Assembly (NCBI RefSeq): GCF_042650885.1
Contig: NZ_JBHSBU010000001.1
Span: forward strand, 3,348,001-3,412,000
Origin: Chitinimonas_A lacunae
GTDB taxonomy: Bacteria; Pseudomonadota; Gammaproteobacteria; Burkholderiales; Chitinimonadaceae
Reading direction: 5' to 3'
Length of the DNA stretch: 64,000 bases
Shown here: one piece after another, positions 7,793 through 16,308 of the stretch
Position numbering within the stretch: the stretch's first letter is position 1
Layout: every line of letters starts with the position of its first letter
Made by a program: the position numbers and the translations under genes
Notes under the pieces: model-generated
Told to the model about the DNA's origin: nothing
The model's input: only the letters and a program-made list of their open reading frames with translations
Database searches by the model: none

Positions 7793-8657
7793 TATTGGGG
7801 AAGGTCGCTTTGAGCTCGGCTTCGAGCCGGTTGATCGTGGCCACCAGCTCTTCGGCGCTATCGGCTTTGACATGGGCCTTGATCGCCACCATCACATCGT
7901 TGCCAAGCTGCATGGTCAGCAGGTTGAACACCTTGGCCACCGACGGATCGGCTTCGAGCTTCTTGAGCATCGCGGCCTTGATTTCCGGCTCGACCCCCTG
8001 GCCGATCAGCAGGCCCTTGATTTCGACGCCGATAAAGATCGCCACCGCGATCAGCAGGATACCGATAAAGATCCCGCCCATGGCGTCATAGACCGGATTC
8101 TCGGTAATCACCGCCAGACTCACCGCCACCAGCGCAAACACCAGACCCAGCAGCGCGGCAATATCTTCGCCCAGAATCACCACCAGCTCGCTCTGCCGGC
8201 TTTCGCGCGCCCAGCGCCACAGGCTCTTGCTGCCGCGCAGCTTGTTGATTTCGCGCATCGCCCCCCAGAGTGAAATGCTCTCGGCGATCACCCCGAAGGT
8301 CAGCACGGCGATGGCGATCCACGGTGCCTGCATCTGTTCGGGTTCGGACAGCTTATGCAGGCCTTCGTAGATCGAGAACAGGCCACCCAGGCTGAACAGC
8401 ATCAGCGCCACGATGAACGACCAGAAATAGATCGCCTTGCCATAGCCCAGCGGATAGTCCGGTGAAGGCGGCGTCTTGGCGACCTTGAGACCCCAGATCA
8501 GCAGACCCTGGTTGCCGCAGTCGGCAAACGAGTGGACCGCTTCGGCCAGCATCGCGCCGGAACCGGTATAGAGCGCGGCGGCGAGCTTGGCGACACCGAT
8601 CGCCATATTGGCGCACAGCGCGTACAAGATCGACTTCATCGAATCGGCCGAGGCCAT
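7755..8657 (-). CDS. Cation diffusion facilitator family transporter
   Basis: A 300-residue inner-membrane protein with about five or six membrane helices and a C-terminal cytoplasmic domain. The metal-site pair His42 and Asp46 in AVHSFAD, and the PLGYGKAIYFWSFIVAL segment, place it in the ZnT9/TMEM163-like branch of CDF antiporters. This branch exports divalent cations such as zinc or manganese. The C-terminal domain (about 205-300) has the usual ferredoxin-like pattern. The gene is convergent with fau, with overlapping 3' ends. It is not part of the metal island at 31-43 kb. Confidence 0.88.
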   Translation of the reverse strand: MASADSMKSILYALCANMAIGVAKLAAALYTGSGAMLAEAVHSFADCGNQGLLIWGLKVAKTPPSPDYPLGYGKAIYFWSFIVALMLFSLGGLFSIYEGLHKLSEPEQMQAPWIAIAVLTFGVIAESISLWGAMREINKLRGSKSLWRWARESRQSELVVILGEDIAALLGLVFALVAVSLAVITENPVYDAMGGIFIGILLIAVAIFIGVEIKGLLIGQGVEPEIKAAMLKKLEADPSVAKVFNLLTMQLGNDVMVAIKAHVKADSAEELVATINRLEAELKATFPNIKWLFFEPDYHD

Positions 8658-8765
8658 GGATGGTTCTCCTTTGTAATGGTGAGCATGGATGCGACCGGAG
8701 TGTAGCCGATTGGCATGGCTGTCATGTATCGGCTAGGCTTGCGGCTTTGTCTGGAGGCGCCTTCG

Positions 8766-9233
8766 ATGCGGTACTGGCTGATGAAATCCGAACCCGACGA
8801 GGTGTCGATCGATCACCTTGCCGCCCGACCCGGGCAGACCGTCGGTTGGTTTGGCGTGCGCAACTACCAGGCGCGCAATTTCATGCGTGATGCCATGCAG
8901 ATCGGCGACCTGGTGCTGTTCTACCATTCGAGCTGCGCCGAACCGGGCATCGCCGGCCTCGCCGAAGTCTGCTCGGCTCCCTATCCCGACCCCACCCAAT
9001 TCGACCCCGCCAGTCCCTACCACGACCCGAAAAGCCCGGCCGACGCGCCACGCTGGGTCCAGGTCGATGTCCGTTTCGTGCAAAAAAGCCGGCTGATCAC
9101 CCTCACTGAGCTGCGGCAATACCCCGAACTCGCAGCGATGCGGCTGCTGCAACGCGGCAATCGCCTCTCCATTACCCCGGTCGAGCCGACCGAATGGGCC
9201 TTTATCGTCGATCTGATGGAGCGCGCCGCATGA
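8766..9233 (+). CDS. EVE-domain protein
   Basis: A 155-residue single-domain EVE protein (PUA-like fold). MRYWLMKSEPDE at the start, VGWFGVRNYQARNFMRD and DLVLFYHSSC are family hallmarks. EVE domains bind modified nucleic-acid bases, and human thymocyte nuclear protein 1 is a relative; the ligand here is unknown. The ATG at 8766 gives the canonical N-terminus. The stop overlaps the start of the TauE-like gene (ATGA), so the pair is coupled. Confidence 0.9.
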   Translation: MRYWLMKSEPDEVSIDHLAARPGQTVGWFGVRNYQARNFMRDAMQIGDLVLFYHSSCAEPGIAGLAEVCSAPYPDPTQFDPASPYHDPKSPADAPRWVQVDVRFVQKSRLITLTELRQYPELAAMRLLQRGNRLSITPVEPTEWAFIVDLMERAA

Positions 9234-10033
9234 TGGCCGAAGCCTGGGCGGCTTTTCTGGCCGTGGGCGCCGTGGCAGGTTTTCTGGCCGGTCTGCTCGG
9301 CGTCGGCGGCGGGCTGGTGATCGTGCCGGCCCTGCTGGCGGTATTCGAATGGCTGGGCTTTCCTTCGCGCCATCTGCTCCATATGGCGCTTGGCACTTCG
9401 CTTGCCAGCATCGTTTTCACTTCCCTATCGAGCCTGCGTGCCCATCATGGACGCGGCGCGGTGCAATGGCCGACCGTGCGCGGAATGAGCGCCGGTCTGG
9501 CGCTTGGCACCTTCGGCGGCGCCTGGCTGGCCGCGCGGATACCGACCGTCGGGCTGAAATGGTTTTTCGTGGTATTTGCCGTGGTGGTGGCCGTGCAGAT
9601 GCTGTCGGGCTACAAACCGCGCCCATCGCGCCGTCTGCCCGGGGCCGCCGGCTTGAATGGCGTCGGCGGTGTGATCGGGGCGGTGTCAAGCTTTGTCGGC
9701 ATTGGCGGCGGTTCGATGTCGGTGCCGTTTCTGACTGCCTGTAATGTGCCGATGCAGCAGGCGGTCGGGACCTCGGCGGCGCTGGGTCTGCCGATCGCGC
9801 TGGCCGGACTGGCCGGTTATGCCGTCAACGGCTTCGGCATCGAGGGACTGCCGCCTTACAGTGTCGGCTATCTCTATCTGCCCGCGCTGGCTGGCATTGT
9901 CGGCGCCAGTGTGGTGCTGGCGCCGCTGGGCGCCGCCGTGGCGCATCGTCTGCCCGTGCCGGCCCTGAAAAAATGTTTCGCGCTGCTGTTGCTGACGCTG
10001 GCGGGCAAGATGTTATGGGGATTGCTGCGCTAA
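9230..10033 (+). CDS. TauE/SafE-family membrane permease (first copy)
   Basis: A 267-residue integral membrane protein with the duplicated TauE/SafE architecture, about eight helices. Glycine-rich repeats occur in both halves: GLLGVGGGLVIVPALLA near residue 20 and VGIGGGSMSVPFLTACN near residue 160. The family exports sulfite, sulfoacetate or other organic anions. Two adjacent ATG codons (9230, 9233) could serve as the start; the first overlaps the stop of the EVE gene. A second, unrelated-looking family member is at 28.4 kb. Confidence 0.88.
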   Translation: MMAEAWAAFLAVGAVAGFLAGLLGVGGGLVIVPALLAVFEWLGFPSRHLLHMALGTSLASIVFTSLSSLRAHHGRGAVQWPTVRGMSAGLALGTFGGAWLAARIPTVGLKWFFVVFAVVVAVQMLSGYKPRPSRRLPGAAGLNGVGGVIGAVSSFVGIGGGSMSVPFLTACNVPMQQAVGTSAALGLPIALAGLAGYAVNGFGIEGLPPYSVGYLYLPALAGIVGASVVLAPLGAAVAHRLPVPALKKCFALLLLTLAGKMLWGLLR

Positions 10034-10258
10034 GCGGCCCGAAGGCGTCCTAGTCGCCTAGCGCATTGCCGGCAAACTCGGAGGCTGCGGGTCCGGACAC
10101 AGGGCATCAGATCAAGGCTGATCACCAGCGCTGCCGGTGACGCCGATTTGCAGGGAAATGTCCCACCTTGTGTCTGCGCTCACCAGTCAATCCGATCTAC
10201 CGTCGCGGTGTCCCGACCCGCTGGCGCAGCAGTCGTTTAAGAAATTTTTCTGCCTAAT

Positions 10259-10283
10259 GGTGTGGTCCACACTGTTCCACACC
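10259..10283 (+). repeat. Inverted repeat in the pip leader
   Basis: GGTGTGG at 10259-10265 pairs with CCACACC at 10277-10283 around an 11-base loop, 40 bases before the pip start codon. It could be an operator or an RNA hairpin. No T-run follows, so it is not an intrinsic terminator. The rest of the 290-base spacer holds no gene that I can see. Confidence 0.35.
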
Positions 10284-10323
10284 CATTTAGATCATCTAAT
10301 AATCTGTCCGAGGAGGATTCTGT

Positions 10324-11283
10324 ATGGAACTTCGCTCCGAGCTGTACCCGCCGCTTGAGCCCAACCGTAGCGGGATGCTGGCCGTCGATGCGCTGCACAC
10401 GATGTATTGGGAAGAGTGTGGTAATCCCAACGGGGTGCCGGTGGTGTTTCTCCATGGCGGTCCAGGTTTTGGGGCCAGTCCGCAGAGCCGGCGCTTTTTC
10501 GATCCGGACTTCTACCGCATCGTGGTGTTCGACCAGCGCGGTTCCGGTCGCTCGACACCGGTGGGCGAGACGCGCGCCAACACCACCCAGGATCTGATCG
10601 CCGATATGGAGCGATTGCGCGAAATGCTACAGATCGAGCAATGGCTGGTGTTCGGCGGCTCGTGGGGCTCGACGCTGGCGCTGGCTTACGGCTGTACCCA
10701 TCCTTCGCGTTGTCTGGGTTTCGTGCTCCGTGGCGTCTTCCTTGGCCGGCCGTGGGAGCTGGAATGGTTTATGAACGGGGTCCGCAATTTCTTCCCCGAG
10801 GTCTGGCAGAAGTTTGCCGACCATCTGCCGGCGGCCGAGCAGGGCAATCTGCTGGAAAACTACCAGCGCCGCTTCAACGACCCCGATCCGGCCGTGCGGC
10901 TGGCGGCGGCGCGGGCGTGGTGCATCTATGAAGGCAGTTGCGTCACCTTGCTGCCCGACCCCCATGTCGAGACCACCCACAGCGACGAAACCATGGCGCT
11001 TGGTGTGGGGCGACTCGAAGCCCACTATTTCGCCAACCAGCTATTTCTGGCCGGCCAGCCTTTGCTGGAACAGGTCGAGCGCATCAGCCATCTGCCGATG
11101 ATCACCGCCCAGGGCCGCTACGATGTGGTCTGCCCGCCCGTGTCGGCCTGGGAGCTGCACAAAGCCTGGCCTGGTTCCGAGTTGCATATCCTGCCCGATG
11201 CCGGCCATTCGGGCTGGGAGCCCAGCATCAACCGCGAGCTGGTGCGGGCCTGCGAGCAGATGAAGACACGGATCGCCAGCTAG
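10324..11283 (+). CDS. pip: Proline iminopeptidase
   Basis: A 319-residue alpha/beta hydrolase that releases N-terminal proline from peptides. The oxyanion segment VVFLHGGPGFGAS, the VFDQRGSGRSTP stretch, the nucleophile Ser113 in GGSWGSTLALAY, and the C-terminal GRYDVVCP and DAGHSGWEP segments with the catalytic Asp and His are all present. The length equals that of typical S33-family enzymes. An AGGAGG ribosome site lies just before the ATG. It is monocistronic. Confidence 0.94.
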   Translation: MELRSELYPPLEPNRSGMLAVDALHTMYWEECGNPNGVPVVFLHGGPGFGASPQSRRFFDPDFYRIVVFDQRGSGRSTPVGETRANTTQDLIADMERLREMLQIEQWLVFGGSWGSTLALAYGCTHPSRCLGFVLRGVFLGRPWELEWFMNGVRNFFPEVWQKFADHLPAAEQGNLLENYQRRFNDPDPAVRLAAARAWCIYEGSCVTLLPDPHVETTHSDETMALGVGRLEAHYFANQLFLAGQPLLEQVERISHLPMITAQGRYDVVCPPVSAWELHKAWPGSELHILPDAGHSGWEPSINRELVRACEQMKTRIAS

Positions 11284-11676
11284 AGCATTTTCAGCCAATT
11301 CGGCGCCAGCGTGTCCGGACCTCGAAGCGCAGACGTACAGCGCTCCACCAGGCCTGGCAGCGACTCCGATTTACATGGAAATGCGCTAAGCGTTCTCCGA
11401 TGCGACTTGTCACGGTGCGTTCGCCGCAAAGCGGTGTAACGCACCATCTGTTTCCGGTCTGGCGGTTGTTCGTGGGGGATACAATATCGGGTTTGATTCT
11501 GTCGGACTGCTGCCTAATGGAATGAAGAAACTGTCATATAAATATTGTTTAATTTATAAAACATCACTCTGTATTGCGGAGATTTTTCCTAAAATTTTAT
11601 TTCCTGCTGTGCTTCATTGCTGGAACCAGCCTGTCCGCTGCCTGACATCCATTTCCTTTCATTGGGAAGGTCCATC
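11284..11676. other. Intergenic spacer without recognised gene
   Basis: 393 bases between pip and the VOC gene. The part from about 11519 to 11610 is distinctly AT-rich and may hold the promoter of the downstream gene. Short open frames here overlap each other and show no recognisable protein. Confidence 0.5.
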
Positions 11677-12063
11677 ATGCCCGTTCTCGATCTCGACCAT
11701 TTCAATCTGCAAGTCCCGGCCGAACAGCTCGAATTGCTATGCGATTTCTATTGTCGGGTGATCGGTCTGCAAGACGGTCAACGACCGCTGCGCTCACAAG
11801 GACGCTGGCTGTATGCCGGCGATAAGGCGCTGGTGCATCTGAGCGTCCGTCCGATCGATTTCTGTCCTGCTGCCTCAACCGGTCATTTCGGCCATATCGC
11901 TTTTTCCTGCCGCGATCTGACGGCAATGCTGAGCCATCTCGATCAGTGCCAGGTCACTTACGATGTGAAAGATCGCGGAGAGCAGACCCAGGTCTTTCTG
12001 AATGACCCGTGCGGCGTCCTGGTGGAATTGAATTTCAACGAGCCGCTGAATCCGACTCCTTAA
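11677..12063 (+). CDS. VOC-superfamily (glyoxalase/dioxygenase-like) protein
   Basis: A 128-residue protein with two beta-alpha-beta-beta-beta modules. Candidate metal ligands occur in VOC positions: His8 in LDHFNL, His54 in ALVHLSV, His73 in HFGHIAF and Glu117 in VLVELNF. The FLNDPCGVLVELNF ending is typical of the family. Members include glyoxalases, fosfomycin transferases and ring dioxygenases; substrate is not predictable. The ATG at 11677 is preceded by GGGAAGG. A strong terminator follows. Confidence 0.85.
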   Translation: MPVLDLDHFNLQVPAEQLELLCDFYCRVIGLQDGQRPLRSQGRWLYAGDKALVHLSVRPIDFCPAASTGHFGHIAFSCRDLTAMLSHLDQCQVTYDVKDRGEQTQVFLNDPCGVLVELNFNEPLNPTP

Positions 12064-12091
12064 TCGCAGAACACCCCGGCAATTTCTCAAT

Positions 12092-12125
12092 AAAAAGGCT
12101 GGTGGGATTACCCACCAGCCTTTTT
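12092..12125 (+). terminator. Intrinsic terminator after the VOC gene
   Basis: A perfect 15-base stem (12092-12106 with 12111-12125) around an ATTA loop, GC-rich in its inner part, ending in a T-run. The A-run on the 5' side makes it usable in both directions. Confidence 0.9.
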
Positions 12126-12759
12126 ATTTCATTTTCTCCCCCCTTCAAGACCGGTTGCGCGACAGAGGCCGGTGGAGAGCGGCGCAGGCAGACCTCATCC
12201 GCTTCCAGTAATGAAACGGCGGAAAGAAAAACGCAATCTGAAATGAAATAAAAACAATTGGCAAGAATTGCAGATGGCTGACGCACATCAGAAGAAATGA
12301 AATTTAAATGGCCGGTGCCCTGCCTCGGCAATTTGTGTACAAAAGTATAGCAATTCAGGTCTGCAAGAGGGTGATTTGCTGTGAGTGTCCCGAAAAACCT
12401 TTTCCTGTGAATTCATTGCAGCATAAAGAGATGTACTTGCATGCAAATATACATTTTCTGGCGGGAATCTTTGTATGAAATATAAATATTTTCCATTGTA
12501 TTTTAATGGGTTATATGTAAGTGCCGGATGTGAAATTTAATTGAAATGCATTGATGACGCATGCCGTGCATATTGATATGCATGATGAAATCTAATCAAA
12601 AAATATCAGCAAAAAGGTTCTTGGACCGGTCTGGAAAACTTCGCAGTGTTTTGGCTGAGCGTCAGCTAGCAAAGGGACGCCGCCAAGGCTGGCAGGGGCT
12701 TGGGGTTTTCTTGCCGAGGTGGTGGACGGGACGCGGAGGAGGCGGAGCGCCCGGTGAGT
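12126..12759. other. AT-rich gene-poor stretch
   Basis: About 630 bases without a supported gene. From about 12230 to 12620 the composition drops to strongly AT-rich, unlike the rest of the window. It contains a perfect TTGCATGCAA palindrome at 12437-12446 and a 7-2-7 inverted repeat TGCATATTGATATGCA at 12567-12582. It may be a silenced promoter region or the trace of a transferred element. The end is G-rich and runs into a G-quadruplex motif. Confidence 0.5.
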
Positions 12760-12779
12760 GGGTGTTGGGTGGGGGAGGG
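12760..12779 (+). other. Potential G-quadruplex
   Basis: Four G-tracts of three or more (12760-12762, 12767-12769, 12771-12775, 12777-12779) with loops of four, one and one bases satisfy the usual G4 pattern. More G-runs follow to about 12790. It lies just downstream of the muramidase gene, on the strand opposite to its coding strand. Confidence 0.5.
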
Positions 12780-12798
12780 CGTGGAGGGGGAGAAGCAG

Positions 12799-12835
12799 AC
12801 AGGCCGGTTGGGGAACCGGCCTGTGGGGGATTTTC
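12799..12835. terminator. Strong hairpin downstream of the muramidase gene
   Basis: An 11-base perfect stem (12799-12809 with 12814-12824) around GGGG. The T-run (12831-12834) is on the plus-strand side, so it terminates rightward transcription better than the leftward muramidase mRNA, whose 3' end it would also cap. Confidence 0.6.
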
Positions 12836-12849
12836 TTGCCTGGTGAGCT

Positions 12850-13653
12850 TTACCAGCCGACTTCTCGGCACAGCATCGGATAGCACTCCTCATCGGGCAG
12901 CCCGGTCTGGGCCAGCCCGCGGGCTTTCTGATAGGACAGCAGCGCCGAGCGGGTGCGTTTGCCGAGCCAGCCGTCGATGCCGGCCGGGTCGAACTCGGGT
13001 TGGTGGGTGGCCAGCAAGGTCAGCGCCAGTTGGGTTGACCGGATGCGCAGATCAGGCAAGGTGCCATTGCTGAGCTGCTGATAGCAGTGGGCCAGTTTGC
13101 TGTCATAGCTGTTGATTGCGTAGTTGGGGCCGTTATAGGCCGCCGCGAAACCGGCCCAGTCGCGCTTGCTCAGCTTGTTGGCCAGTTGATTGACCTTGAT
13201 GAAGCGCGCCATGGCGTCGAGTTGGCTGTCCTCGTCGCAGAACATGGCGGCGATCATCTTGTCGAGGCTGGCGTAGCCGAGCTTTTGCCAATGCATACCG
13301 AGTACCTGGCCGATACCCCAGGAGGTGGCCTGTAGCGCCGCTTCGCGGTCGAGCTGGATGGCTCGGCGCAGCCGTTGGTATTGATAGTCGCCGCTGGCGC
13401 CGTAACCGCCCGGGGTCGGGTCGCTCAGATCGGGATAGCGTTCGTCGTAAGCCTGCTTGGTCAGCCGGCTGAATAGATGGCGCTCGTACAGAATCTTGGG
13501 CCGGCCGTCACGCTCGAAGCCGCAACCCGAGGTTTCGACCGTGAGCACGGTGAACAGGGTCACTTCATCGATAGCCAGGCTGTCCTGGACGGCGGCAAGT
13601 CCGGCCTGACTCAAGGGCCGGGCCGGGCCGGTGAAATCGAAGAAATTGCTCAT
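12850..13653 (-). CDS. N-acetylmuramidase (endolysin-like) with C-terminal peptidoglycan-binding domain
   Basis: A 267-residue protein. Residues about 15-190 match the N-acetylmuramidase (DUF3380-type) domain: the likely catalytic Glu40 in LTVETSGCGF, then RPKILYERHLFSRLT, ATSWGIGQVLGMHW and FAAAYNGPNY. The last about 70 residues look like a peptidoglycan-binding domain (FDPAGIDGWLGKRTRSALLSYQKARGL). There is no signal peptide, which fits a phage-type endolysin needing a holin, or a secretion-system effector. The gene upstream in the same direction, only 3 bases away, encodes a small membrane protein. No other phage genes are visible nearby. Confidence 0.85.
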   Translation of the reverse strand: MSNFFDFTGPARPLSQAGLAAVQDSLAIDEVTLFTVLTVETSGCGFERDGRPKILYERHLFSRLTKQAYDERYPDLSDPTPGGYGASGDYQYQRLRRAIQLDREAALQATSWGIGQVLGMHWQKLGYASLDKMIAAMFCDEDSQLDAMARFIKVNQLANKLSKRDWAGFAAAYNGPNYAINSYDSKLAHCYQQLSNGTLPDLRIRSTQLALTLLATHQPEFDPAGIDGWLGKRTRSALLSYQKARGLAQTGLPDEECYPMLCREVGW

Positions 13654-13656
13654 GAT

Positions 13657-14076
13657 TCAACCCTCGCTGCGGGTGGCGGGAACGGCCGGCACCGGCGTGG
13701 TGACGGCCGTGGCGGCGATGGTGGTGATGTGGGTGCCATCGTCCTGACGGGCCAGCCAGGCTGGCTGCGCCTTGCTCATCACCGCCTCGATCGCATCGGT
13801 GCCGGCATAGCCGACGGTGATCAGGGTCAGCAGATGCTGCTGGTCAAGCACGGTCGCCGGGTTCAGGCCCATGGCCAGAAAACCCAGCACACCGGCGATA
13901 AAGCCGATCAACAGGCTGAGCCAGACACGCTGGCCCGACATCATGTCGCTGACTTTTTGTTGCTGAAGCTGGGCCAGGTCATGGAGCTTCTTCAGCCCCA
14001 TCACGACCCGGATGCCCTGACCGACCATGCCGAGCAGGCCAGCCAGCAACAGGGGGGTAAGCCAAGTTCCTGCCAT
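13657..14076 (-). CDS. Small multi-spanning membrane protein, holin-like by context
   Basis: A 139-residue protein with hydrophobic segments at about residues 5-25, 50-72 and 80-95 and a hydrophilic, Ala/Thr/Pro-rich C-terminal tail. No family was recognised. It is immediately upstream of the muramidase gene (3-base gap), so co-transcription is nearly certain. The combination resembles holin-endolysin cassettes, which suggests that it lets the muramidase reach the cell wall. That role is inferred from context only. Confidence 0.65.
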   Translation of the reverse strand: MAGTWLTPLLLAGLLGMVGQGIRVVMGLKKLHDLAQLQQQKVSDMMSGQRVWLSLLIGFIAGVLGFLAMGLNPATVLDQQHLLTLITVGYAGTDAIEAVMSKAQPAWLARQDDGTHITTIAATAVTTPVPAVPATRSEG

Positions 14077-14258
14077 ATGAATCTCCTCCGTGAGTCGTTG
14101 TTATCACCCCGGCCTGATGGCGGGGTGGCTGCTGCATTGCTTCTTCATATAGCCGAGTGGGGCGGGCGGGGGAAGCGTCCTGGTTTGACTGGCGCAGATC
14201 TGTCGCTAAGCTGACTTGGCGATAACAAAAACTCATTCCACCTGAGGAGGAAACCCCG

Positions 14259-16232
14259 ATGCTGCTGCCCCGCGCGACCCTGTTGGCCGCTGGCTGTGCC
14301 ATGGCCTTTGCCGCTCCCCACCAACTCGACTACGCCGACCGCCCCGAGGCGCGGCGGATCGTGATCGATCTCAAGACCTACCGCAGCCCTGATGGCCGGA
14401 TCTGGCGCGACCGTGTCTTCCGCGATGGCTACGGCCGCGAAGCCTATTTTCGCGGCTGGAACGTGTCGGGCAAGACCAAGCATGTGGAAAGTGGCTTCAA
14501 GCCCTTCCTCAATACCGGCGACGCCACGATTGGCCTGGGCCGTCTGGCCGAGATGGCTGGCCCCAATATGGTGCGCTTTGCCATCGCCTGGGAAGGTGTT
14601 CACCCGGCGCCTGACCGCATCGACACCGTCTATCTCGATCAGGTCGCGGCACAGCTCAAAGTGGCCATCGGGCGAGGCATGTATGTGCTGCTCGACTATC
14701 ACCAGGATCTGTTCTCGCGCCATCTGTTCAACGCCAGGTCCTGGCACACCGGCAACGGCGCGCCGGCCTGGATCACGCCCAAGGGCCTTTATCCGCCCGA
14801 ATATTGCGGCATCGTCTGCGCCAGTTGGTCGCAGCACAATCTGACCGACGAGGCGGTACGGCGCGCTTTCCGCAATTTCTGGAATAACGCCCCGCTGCCG
14901 ACGCCGCTTGGCGAGCGGCGGATGCAGGATGAATTCCTCTGGCAGACCGGGCAGGCGCTGGCCTATCTGAAAAACCGGCTGACGGCGGCCGAGTTCGAGA
15001 TGGTGCTGGGGCTCGATCCGCTGAACGAGCCGGTTGACGGCGGCATGGAAGGGCTGAGCCCGAAGCAGTGGGACAACCTCAAGCTCTGGCCCTTCTACCG
15101 CCGGGTCCGGACCGTGATGGACCAGCATGGCTGGGGAGAGAAGTGGGTCTATGCCGAACCGCTGGTGTTCTGGAATACCACGGCAGGCATCGTGGCGCCG
15201 GCGACCGGTGGCCATCATCTGGAGACCAGGCCCGGTCCCGGTTTCGTCTTCAACTCGCATTTCTACGATGCCGGCCGGATGGGCGTCGATCTGCGCGGAG
15301 TGGACAACGGCACCTATCTGCTGCATCTGGCGCAGATACGCGACGAGGCGCGCTTTCTCGATACACCGGTGTTCCTGAGCGAATTTGGCATGTGGCTCAA
15401 CGATAAAGGCGCCCGCGACACGGTGCGGATACTCAAATCGACCTATCAAGCCATGGAAGTCAGCGATGCCATCGGCGGTCGTACCCGCTGGGCCGATTTC
15501 TACGCGCCTCTGGTATCCGGCACCCAATGGCACTGGGACTACTACTACGACCGCCACCGCGAATACCAGAACGGCGCCATCCTGGTGACCGGCCAGGACG
15601 GCTGGAATAAGGAAAACTTCTCGGTGGTTCGCAATGAATCGCGCGACTACAACCTCGATCATCGACTGGTCGAGCGTGCCTATCCACGTCGGGTGCAGGG
15701 CGACATCCTGCATTTCCACTATCAGGACTTGAGCCGCGACGACTGGGGCAAGCTGCTCAACTGGGCCAGCATCGTGGCCGAACCGGGCCAGGCCGGCCGC
15801 TTCGGCGACGAGCAGTTCGCCCTGCTGACCTGGCGCGGCCGCCGTGGCGACGCCCCAACCGAGCTATATCTGCCACGCCACTGGAAGGCCGAGGATTTAC
15901 TGGTGCTGACTGAACGGCGCCTTCATATCGGCGACCTGCGCCGTGACGCTGCACTGACTCAGGCCAGCGATGAAGTGGCGCTGGGTCACGACCCGAACGG
16001 CGGCGCAGCAGGCGGCCATCTGCTGCGGATCTGGGACGATCCCGGTGTGGAAGAGGATGCCGACAGCGTGCACTTTGCTCTGGTCGTCAACCGCCAACAG
16101 GCGGCCACCCGGGCCTTCACGCCCGCCCAACTGGAGGTGCTGCGCCAGACGCTGGTCGAGGCGCTGTGCCGCCAGCAACGCAGCGTGCTCTATCTGACAG
16201 GGAAGATGACTTTGCCGGGGTATCCGAGCTGA
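14259..16232 (+). CDS. Secreted glycoside hydrolase family 5, endoglycoceramidase-like
   Basis: A 657-residue protein with a short signal peptide (about 1-18) and a TIM-barrel GH5 catalytic domain. The acid/base Glu257 lies in LDPLNEP and the nucleophile Glu375 in FLSEFGMW. FRGWNVSGKTKH near the start, AIAWEGVHPAP and YVLLDYHQDLFSRHLF match the endoglycoceramidase/EGCase subgroup that cuts the bond between oligosaccharide and ceramide in glycosphingolipids. A C-terminal beta-sandwich (about 480-657) follows. GAGGAGG precedes the ATG. The neutral ceramidase at 48 kb would act on the product, supporting a glycosphingolipid substrate; steryl-glucosidase activity is the main alternative. Confidence 0.82.
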   Translation: MLLPRATLLAAGCAMAFAAPHQLDYADRPEARRIVIDLKTYRSPDGRIWRDRVFRDGYGREAYFRGWNVSGKTKHVESGFKPFLNTGDATIGLGRLAEMAGPNMVRFAIAWEGVHPAPDRIDTVYLDQVAAQLKVAIGRGMYVLLDYHQDLFSRHLFNARSWHTGNGAPAWITPKGLYPPEYCGIVCASWSQHNLTDEAVRRAFRNFWNNAPLPTPLGERRMQDEFLWQTGQALAYLKNRLTAAEFEMVLGLDPLNEPVDGGMEGLSPKQWDNLKLWPFYRRVRTVMDQHGWGEKWVYAEPLVFWNTTAGIVAPATGGHHLETRPGPGFVFNSHFYDAGRMGVDLRGVDNGTYLLHLAQIRDEARFLDTPVFLSEFGMWLNDKGARDTVRILKSTYQAMEVSDAIGGRTRWADFYAPLVSGTQWHWDYYYDRHREYQNGAILVTGQDGWNKENFSVVRNESRDYNLDHRLVERAYPRRVQGDILHFHYQDLSRDDWGKLLNWASIVAEPGQAGRFGDEQFALLTWRGRRGDAPTELYLPRHWKAEDLLVLTERRLHIGDLRRDAALTQASDEVALGHDPNGGAAGGHLLRIWDDPGVEEDADSVHFALVVNRQQAATRAFTPAQLEVLRQTLVEALCRQQRSVLYLTGKMTLPGYPS

Positions 16233-16308
16233 GCGGGAGGAGTCAGTGGAAAACGGCCGCACTTGGTGAGAAGGCGGCCGTGGTTGTCTGGCGTCAGGCA
16301 TAGCGACT

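Noticed and set aside
14145..15719. A 524-residue antisense frame over the GH5 gene
   Set aside because: No recognisable domain, no ribosome site, and full overlap with a clear glycoside hydrolase.
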